DNA of 64,000 bases from Casuarina equisetifolia (Eukaryota > Streptophyta > Magnoliopsida > Fagales > Casuarinaceae), in contig CM052355.1 in NCBI GenBank assembly GCA_028551475.1, positions 26,191,580 to 26,255,579 of the forward strand, written 5' to 3'. Shown one piece after another: positions 57,629 through 64,000 of the stretch. The position numbers were made by a program, and so were the translations under genes. How positions within the stretch are numbered: the stretch's first letter is position 1; the number at the start of each line of letters is the position of its first letter. The notes under the pieces were generated by a model. The model ran no database searches and was not told where the DNA came from. It saw nothing but the letters and a program-made list of their open reading frames with translations.

Positions 57629-60133
57629 CAAATTTATTCACAAGATCTCAATCAAGGACGACGTGATATTGTGCACGACCCAGAAACCTCAAACAGACAG
57701 CAACGTTACTACTCAACCGCACGACCAACTGAAGAATCCATGACACCTAGCCAAAGGTACAATGAAGACATAATTCCATCAAGTACACTGCACAATGAAG
57801 AAGCTCAAAACTCGGCAGATTTTCATGAAGAAATCTGGGAAAGGCAAAGAAATTCAGAACACTGCATTAATGACCAAGTACAAACCCACTCTTTAAATGA
57901 TGAAATCAGCAAGAAACAAGGTCACGGGTTGCCAGACACTTTCCAGCAATCACCCATTCATTCCCTTCCATCTTCGTCTACTTCACTTAACCATTCTGAG
58001 CCCGACAGGAATCCCACTACCTCTGAAACTACCTTGCCTTCTAACTCTTTACAAACCGAATCTGCACAAAGTCCTCAAACTCCTTTAAGACAACACCACA
58101 TGACGACTAGAAGCCAAGTAGGAATAAGACGTCCGAACCTTCGTTATGCACTGCATGCAAGAACCAACATCCCAGCTACTCCATCAAGTGTGCCGAATGC
58201 TATTGCTCATGATGGATGGAGAACTGCCATGCTGAACGAGATGAGGGCTTTACAGAAAACCCAAACCTGGACTCTAGTTCCCCGAGATCTAACCATGAAC
58301 ATAATAGGCAGCAAATGGGTTTTCAAAACCAAACTCACTCCTCAAGGAACCTTGGACCGACTGAAGGCACGTTTGGTAGCAAAGGGCTATCTTCAAGAAG
58401 CTGGAATAGATTTTCTGGAGACTTACAGTCCGGTTGTTCGTCCAACTACCATAAGGTTAGTCATTTCTCTTGCTGTCATCCGAGGTTGGAACATCAAGCA
58501 ACTAGATATTGAAAATGCGTTTTTGCATGGATACTTGTCTGAACCTGTTTTCATGTCACAACCGGAAGGATTTGTGGATCCTAGATGTCCAGATTATGTT
58601 TGCAAACTTAACAGATCTCTCTACGGTTTGAAACAGTCCCCTAGAGCTTGGTTTGAGCGTTTTTCAAGCTTCTTGTTAGAAAGGTGTTTTCGGTGTTGCA
58701 TCTTTGATCCTTCCTTGTTCTTATATCATAATGGAATGGATGTGTTGTGGGTGTTATTGTACGTGGATGACATTATAGTCACAGGAAATTCAGACAGAAT
58801 AATGAGTGACTTTGTTGAAGAACTCGGTAAAGGTTTTCCTGTTAAAGACTTAGGCCGACTACACTACATACTTGGCCTTCAAGTTGAACACAATGATGCT
58901 GGATTATTTGTATCTCAACATCAGTACACATTAGACGTACTGAGACGTGCAGAAATGATGTATAGTCGTCCACTTTCCACTCCAATGGCAATGAAGGAAG
59001 AAAACTTGGCTAATGGTGATCAGCTGCTACCACAACCGACCATATTTCGTAGCATTCTCGGTTCCCTGCACTACCTCTCACAAACGAGGCCAGATATTAG
59101 TCAAGTCGTGCACCGCCTGTGTCAACAAATGAGCTACCCACGGATAAGAGATTTCTTTCAACTAAAAAGAATCCTACGTTATCTCCAAGGAACTGCTGAT
59201 CATGGCCTCCAATTTCACCGTGACAGCCCTACAACTATCTATGGTTTCACTGATGCAGATTATGGAGGTTGCCATCAGTCTAGAAAATCTACCACCGGAT
59301 TCTTTATGTTTATGGGAGCTAACTTAATATCATGGTGCTCACGAAAACAGGATTTTGTTTCACGCTCTTCTGCTGAGGCAGAATACAGAGCACTAGCAGA
59401 GGGCACGGCTGAAGCAGTTTGGTTGATGAATTTAGTGCGAGAACTTGGGGTAAGTCAGTACCATCCAATTCATATGTTCTGTGACAATATTTCAGCTCTG
59501 CATATGTCTATTAATCCAGTACAACATAACAAAACCAAGCATATAGAAATAGACATACATTTCATTAAAGAAAAGGTGGCACAAGGAACCATAGTTACTA
59601 CATATGTTCCTTCAAAGGATCAGCTGGCAGACATCCTAACTAAACCTTTGCCAAGAGAAAGATTCGAAGACTTGAAGAACAAGATTGGTGTAACCCCACC
59701 AATCTTGCGGGGGAGTGTTGGTGTAATAAGATCCTTGCTCGAAGAAGCCGAAAGAAGGAACCAAGAGATACACGAGAAAGGAAAGAAAGCCCTCACTGCC
59801 ATCCTTAGCTCACTGCCCAGTCCAATATCAACCATGCAAAGGACCACGTCCCAGTTGATGATCAATGAACCAAGTGAACGAGCTTACACGATGCATGGAC
59901 CTCGTGGTACCTATCGCCAAGTCTACATGCCCAAAGCCACTAAACAGCGTGGCTTCCAGACAAGCAGGAACTTAGCCTTCAAGCCTTATCATACTGGAGA
60001 GTCTTCAGGAAGCTCTATTCCGAGATTGAGTGCACCACCGCCCATTCATCCAAGAAACAAGATAAAGAAGGGAGGTGCCGACCTTAGCTGGAAAAAGTCA
60101 AGATTGGACGGCTACGAGATAAAAGAAGATTAG
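57629..60133 (+). CDS. Copia reverse transcriptase and RNase H with an LTR-encoded tail (segment 3)
   Basis: The same frame continues through a polar linker into reverse transcriptase (KWVFKTKLTPQGTLDRLKAR, LDIENAFLHGYLSEPVFMSQ, catalytic YVDDIIVTG). RNase H follows (DADYGGCHQSRKSTTGFFMF, SRSSAEAEYRALAEG, KHIEIDIHFIKEKVAQ) and then the usual end, DQLADILTKPLPRERF. Unusually there is no stop: the frame passes through the polypurine tract into the 3' LTR and adds about 138 residues (for example SLLEEAERRNQEIHEKGKKA) before the TAG at 60,131-60,133. Confidence 0.9.
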   Translation, partial: QIYSQDLNQGRRDIVHDPETSNRQQRYYSTARPTEESMTPSQRYNEDIIPSSTLHNEEAQNSADFHEEIWERQRNSEHCINDQVQTHSLNDEISKKQGHGLPDTFQQSPIHSLPSSSTSLNHSEPDRNPTTSETTLPSNSLQTESAQSPQTPLRQHHMTTRSQVGIRRPNLRYALHARTNIPATPSSVPNAIAHDGWRTAMLNEMRALQKTQTWTLVPRDLTMNIIGSKWVFKTKLTPQGTLDRLKARLVAKGYLQEAGIDFLETYSPVVRPTTIRLVISLAVIRGWNIKQLDIENAFLHGYLSEPVFMSQPEGFVDPRCPDYVCKLNRSLYGLKQSPRAWFERFSSFLLERCFRCCIFDPSLFLYHNGMDVLWVLLYVDDIIVTGNSDRIMSDFVEELGKGFPVKDLGRLHYILGLQVEHNDAGLFVSQHQYTLDVLRRAEMMYSRPLSTPMAMKEENLANGDQLLPQPTIFRSILGSLHYLSQTRPDISQVVHRLCQQMSYPRIRDFFQLKRILRYLQGTADHGLQFHRDSPTTIYGFTDADYGGCHQSRKSTTGFFMFMGANLISWCSRKQDFVSRSSAEAEYRALAEGTAEAVWLMNLVRELGVSQYHPIHMFCDNISALHMSINPVQHNKTKHIEIDIHFIKEKVAQGTIVTTYVPSKDQLADILTKPLPRERFEDLKNKIGVTPPILRGSVGVIRSLLEEAERRNQEIHEKGKKALTAILSSLPSPISTMQRTTSQLMINEPSERAYTMHGPRGTYRQVYMPKATKQRGFQTSRNLAFKPYHTGESSGSSIPRLSAPPPIHPRNKIKKGGADLSWKKSRLDGYEIKED

Positions 60134-60310
60134 GAGAACCGACCTTGCCTTTATGTTATGAACTATATAAATATTATATTTGTATTTGAAGGCCACTGGC
60201 TATATATAAGACCAGTCCGTGCCTAGGGAAAACTTGTACTATTTCCTGGGCCATTTTGCTATAACATTACTAGCCTTCTTACACGTGCTTGAGTATTTGC
60301 AAATTCAAGT
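59716..60310 (+). repeat. 3' LTR of the young copia element
   Basis: 595 bp. It differs from the 5' LTR at two positions seen by eye (ggaacttagcc against ggaactcagcc; aaaaagtcaag against aaaaagttaag). Confidence 0.9.
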
Positions 60311-60766
60311 GATACTGGTACAGCTTGTCACCTTCCTTGCTGTTGCTGATTTTCACATAAGAACGACGCTTGGGTTAGAATGGTTGAAAATCCTACGCAC
60401 TGCAACTCCTTCCTTACTAGCCACCATAATTATCATGGTCCTGTTGCTCAATATCAATAGTCTCCTGATGATCAAGAACCCTCCAGTGGAGGTCAATTTC
60501 GCAGGCCATGTCTCTGTGATCACACAGAAGCTCAATGTCTTTTTTACAGGTAATTTCTTTATCTTTTCTTTCCCTATTTAGCTCACATTCACTGTCTTGA
60601 CCGTAAACTTCTACAGGAACTTTGTTATTGCTCTGTCTGTTGATACACATCATGCATAGGATTGCTAGTGAGCTTACTTCCATGGTGCGGGCCAGAAATC
60701 CAGCACATTTACCTCTTTGAACCGGAAAAGATAATGAAGAGTTACTGAACAGATAATTGATGGATG

Positions 60767-61012
60767 ATTTTTTTACTTTGAACTGGTTATGTTGATGATA
60801 TATTTGATGGATGATTTTCTTAGTTTGAATTGGTTATGTTGATGATATATTTCACGGATGATTTTTTTTTTTTTAGTTTGAATGGATTATTTTGATGACA
60901 TATTTAATGGTATTAATATTTTGATGATATATTTGATGGTATTAATATTTTGATAATATATTTGATGGTATTAGTATTTTGATAATATATTTGATGGTAT
61001 TAGTATTTTTCC
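60767..61012. repeat. AT-rich short tandem repeats downstream of gene A
   Basis: Two or three copies of a roughly 53-base unit (gatgatatatttgatggatg) grade into four copies of a 29-base unit (atttgatggtattaatattt). Confidence 0.8.
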
Positions 61013-62940
61013 AATACATTTAGCTCATTGGCCGGTTACCATTTTTTCTTTACTTATTTTTTCTTTTCAATGCCACGTCGCCGTTAGCTTCAACCATGAA
61101 ACCCAAATGCGCTGATGGGAATACGTGGATCCGGTCGTGCACCGTTGGTCCACGGAGCCCAATTTCTTGCTTAAGCGTGCAAAGGGAGACACTGAAGCAA
61201 GAGGGTGGTACAAAATACCTTCTTCTTCGGTCATATTCGATCCATCATGCTACATGTTGCAATTAAATTTATTTTAGCTTACCAGAGAACCAATAACTTC
61301 GCAACCGCATGTAATATATATTTAAAAAATGCTCCTATTTGTTATAAAAATCACACATTTTTCTCAACAAAAAACTATTTAATATTAATTTAATTATTAA
61401 AACTTTCTGTATTTACATTGTGTAAGAGATTTTTGAATATATATATTTTGATTGATTAGAATATTTTTTCAAATAAAAAAAATACCCCTTAAACCCTAAC
61501 TATTGTTATTATTGTTGTTGTTATTTTTGTTATTGTTCTTCTTCTTCAAGGAATTTACCAACTAAATTTTCACCTCATAAGTGGTCTAATCGTCTACAAT
61601 TATTTCAACCACCGATCCAATTATGCATGTTGGTTGACTTTCTCGTCGTAATAAGTATTGCATTCAATTGGGTCAATACTCAAAAAAACAAAGTTTTATA
61701 TTAATACTCTAAAAAGCATAAGAGAGTAGAAGCTGTAGGCAGTTAAAATAGAGAAGACCCTCTTAAGCACCAAAAAAGGATCAACGCAAAATATCAGTGG
61801 CATCAACTAGAAAGGAAAGGAACTTCGAAACATACCAGGGTCTCTATAATTCCTTGGACCACGCACTCCATCAAATTAACCCAATAATATTACCAAAAAC
61901 TAGAGTACAGATAATCGAGGCTGGCTTCTTTTATTTTTTGTTTTCGGATCTTCGCGGGTCGCTTCTGGGGTCGTGGATCGGAGCTGTGGGTTTTGCCCAA
62001 ATCTCTTCGTTCTTGACTTGAATCTTTCTGGACCAAGTCTCAAATCTATAAACCGGTTTCTTCTTCAACAGATCCATGTGTTTTAGGTTTCATAATCACT
62101 CGATTTTATCACCCCTTTCTCGTTCGTTCAACCTGGTCTTAGAAGAACTTCACGGGTCGCTTCTTTTTCTCCACAAATCACTTTAATAAAAGCATGGGTT
62201 TCATAGATTAGGTTTCTCTCTTCATAAAGCATGCCAGGCTGCATGGATTCCGTAGTCGTACAGCTCGGATTTAGCTCGGGAGCGTTGAACCGGGTCTGGG
62301 TCGGGGTCTTGGGTCGTGAACTGGACTGCCGGATCGCGCGGGCCTGCATGGACTCGGCTGGATTACGGAACTTTATCTCTGCATGCTAGGCTGGTTTTGT
62401 TGAACAAAACGGGGCCGAAAAGTACCGGGCCTTGGACTTCTAATTTGGGCTCACTAACTGGAGTGCACTGTTGGGTTTCACGGAGCGAAGGGGCTACATA
62501 AACTAACCTTCTAAATCAATTTTCCTACAAAATATTCATATATTTTTTTCCTTACATTAAAAAAAATACAAACAATAAAATAATATATTATTTCTAATAA
62601 ATCTTAACCACTTTTAGGAAATTTTTTGCTTTATAATATTTGATATTATAATTTACACTTCTTCATTTCCTATAGTACATAAATCGTAAAAAATATTTAA
62701 ACATAAATTTTAAAATGTTTTGTCACATTTTCATGAAATATATTTCTTTTTTACTTTTCATTATCTTCAAAATAACAATGGAATCACAATATTCCTAACA
62801 AAGTTCGCATACCAAGATCCTGAGCCTATGTTCGGAGTGACGTCTTGCTTTGAGTACATAACTTAGATGCTTAAGCTTGGGCCTATATTGATGCTCTAGC
62901 TTTGTTTTTATAGGTTTGGAGGTCCGGGTTAGGAGCCCAG
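61013..62940. other. Non-coding; nothing recognised
   Basis: The stretch 61,920-62,510 is richer in G and C, with several tcgcgggtcgcttctggg-like phrases, but no coding frame or element boundary is supported. The rest is AT-rich. Confidence 0.4.
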
Positions 62941-63788
62941 ACTAGAGGTGACAAATGGGATGCCCAAGTTTAGGGTCCAATTGGACTCTAAGGTGTGGGA
63001 ACAAGTTTCAGATGGTTAGATTCGGGTATACAGGTTTGTGCCTAGGCTTGGACCTTTGTTCAGCAAGTACCTTAGTTCGGGATCTTATGTGCAGTAAGCA
63101 AGTTTGGATTTGTAGGTTCTGTACTAGGTTTGGATTCCCAAACCTAGACCTTACCCACACTAGTGATGGACCTAAATCAAGGCCCTGATCTTGGGCCCCC
63201 AGACTAGAGGTGACAAATGGGATGCCCAAGTTTAGGGTCCAATTGGACTTTAAGGTGTGGGAATGAGTTTTAGATGGTTAGATTCGAGTTTACAGGTTTG
63301 TGCCTAGGCTTGGACCTTTGTTCAGCAGGTACCTTAGATCGGGATCTTATGTACAGTAAGCAAGTTTGGATTTGTAGGTTCTGTACTAGGTTTGGATTCC
63401 TAAACCTAGACCCCACCCACACCAGTGATGGACCCGAATCAAGGCCTTGATCTTGGGCCCCCATACTAGAGGTGATAGATGGGATGCCCAAGTTTAGGGT
63501 CCAATTGGACTCTAAGGTGTGGAAACAAGTTTTAGACGGTTAGATTCGGGTATACAGGTTTGTGCCTAGGCTTGGACCTTTGTTCAACAGGTACCTTAGA
63601 TCGGGATCTTATGTGCAGTAAGCAAGTTAGGATTTGTAGGTTTTGTACTAGGTTTGGATTCCCAAACCTAGACCCCACCCACACTAGTGATGGACCCGAA
63701 TCAAGGCCTTGATCTTGGGCCCCCAAACTAGAGGTGATAGATGGGATGCCCAAGTTTAGGGTCCAATTGGACTCTAAGATGAGGAGGT
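62941..63788. repeat. 262-bp tandem repeat, 3.2 copies
   Basis: Units begin (actagaggtga) at 62,941, 63,203, 63,465 and 63,727, spaced exactly 262 bp apart. Copies are highly similar and give the same minus-strand open frame in each unit (GIPSITSSLGAQDQGLDSGP-like), which is a by-product of the repeat. Confidence 0.95.
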
Positions 63789-64000
63789 GACTTGTCAATT
63801 CTATATGATAAAGTAAGATTGTTACTTATTTATGATAATGTTAGTGAGGTTGCATTTATTATGATCTATAACTTTTTTGAATAATATATTTCTTTCTTTT
63901 CTATTTGGTACAAAAAAAATAATCAACAAGAAAGAATACCGAGTTCTATTACAAATTAATTAATACCGAGTTCTATTACAAATTAATTAGCTGTAATGAC
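63789..64000. other. Third copy of the F-box 3' flank boundary sequence
   Basis: Resembles 25,525-25,720 in direct orientation (landmarks gaggttgcatttattatgatc and ttgaataatatatttc). The window ends within it. Confidence 0.6.

Larger units (their letters stand above)
54654..60310 (+). mobile_element. Nearly full-length, young Ty1/copia retrotransposon in gene A
   Basis: The LTRs are 54,654-55,248 and 59,716-60,310, both 595 bp, with only two differences seen by eye. A primer site, TGGTATCAGAGC, begins directly after the 5' LTR (55,249), and a polypurine tract (GCGGGGGAG) directly precedes the 3' LTR. Perfect GATAC target duplications flank it (54,649-54,653 and 60,311-60,315). One gag-pol frame runs from 55,265 to 60,133, broken only by TAA at 57,068 and TAG at 57,626. 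Confidence 0.95.
54527..60720 (+). pseudogene. Small multi-pass membrane-protein gene A, split by a copia element
   Basis: The ATG at 54,527 (TTTCCATGGCGCC context) opens exon 1 as MAPLTLLLLAIMVEVALVLA. It is interrupted after YQLI by the copia element and resumes at 60,316 as VQLVTFLAVADFHIRTTLGL through NVFFTG, ending at 60,549. Exon 2 is 60,617-60,720 (GTLLLLCLLIHIMHRIASEL, stop TGA) after a 67-bp phase-1 intron. Excising the element plus one GATAC duplication gives an open frame of about 154 residues in the same phase as gene B. As it stands the frame runs three codons into the LTR and stops. The family is unrecognised; predicted integral membrane protein. Confidence 0.8.

Noticed and set aside
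60219..60581. Open frame joining the 3' LTR end to the rest of gene A, which could look like an LTR-driven chimeric membrane protein
   Set aside because: The apparent start at 60,219 is GTG, not ATG. No in-frame ATG precedes the membrane segments, so translation in a plant is not supported.
63008..63798. Three similar minus-strand open frames
   Set aside because: They recur with the 262-bp period because the DNA is a tandem repeat, with no other coding evidence.

Overview
This window looks like nuclear DNA from a dicot, probably woody, plant. It is AT-rich and intron-bearing, has many LTR retrotransposons of Ty1/copia and Ty3/gypsy type with plant tRNA-Met primer sites (TGGTATCAGAGC), and carries plant F-box and SKU5-like gene sequences. 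No tRNA, rRNA, CRISPR or bacterial operon was seen. The species cannot be fixed from the sequence alone.

Layout. 1-2.7 kb: fragments of one or two unidentified minus-strand genes. 5.4-13.0 kb: a decayed minus-strand copia element with a rearranged gypsy fragment nested inside it. 13.0-15.6 kb: non-coding DNA with a 256-bp tandem duplication. 15.6-18.1 kb: an internally deleted minus-strand copia element. 18.2-25.7 kb: a TRF-like (MYB-domain family) gene fragment, then F-box gene 1 (the only F-box copy open from start to stop), then the truncated F-box copy 2. 26.0-27.2 kb: a minus-strand gene for a small multi-pass membrane protein (family member E), split by a solo LTR. 27.4-35.2 kb: 509-bp repeats, one copy on the left and five in tandem on the right, separated by a truncated copia element that carries its own nested insertion. 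36.1-38.9 kb: membrane-protein gene C, split by a non-autonomous LTR element. 39.1-39.4 kb: an SKU5-like multicopper-oxidase relic. 40.3-44.3 kb: F-box pseudogene 3 (minus), truncated membrane-protein gene D and further F-box remnants. 44.9-46.0 kb: copia debris. 47.6-52.3 kb: an inverted copy of the TRF-like region that continues into more of that gene. 52.7-53.2 kb: membrane-protein gene B, the only family member that is intact. 54.5-60.7 kb: gene A of the same family, split by a nearly full-length, very young copia element. 60.7-64 kb: non-coding DNA ending in a 262-bp tandem repeat.

Two themes stand out. First, the region is a large, imperfect inverted duplication centred near 31-32 kb. 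Each arm carries an F-box gene convergent with a small membrane-protein gene, so the membrane genes sit head to head around the 509-bp array. Second, a family of about 150-residue, highly hydrophobic proteins (members A-E plus scraps) has a constant two-exon structure: a phase-1 intron of about 65-200 bp and a short second exon starting Gly-Thr-Leu. I do not recognise the family. Four separate LTR insertions lie in first exons of its members, and removing the element from A and E restores an open frame.

Most of the rest is retrotransposon sequence. Only F-box 1 and membrane gene B look intact as host genes, and F-box 1 ends in a C-terminal tail apparently borrowed from exon 2 of a membrane gene.
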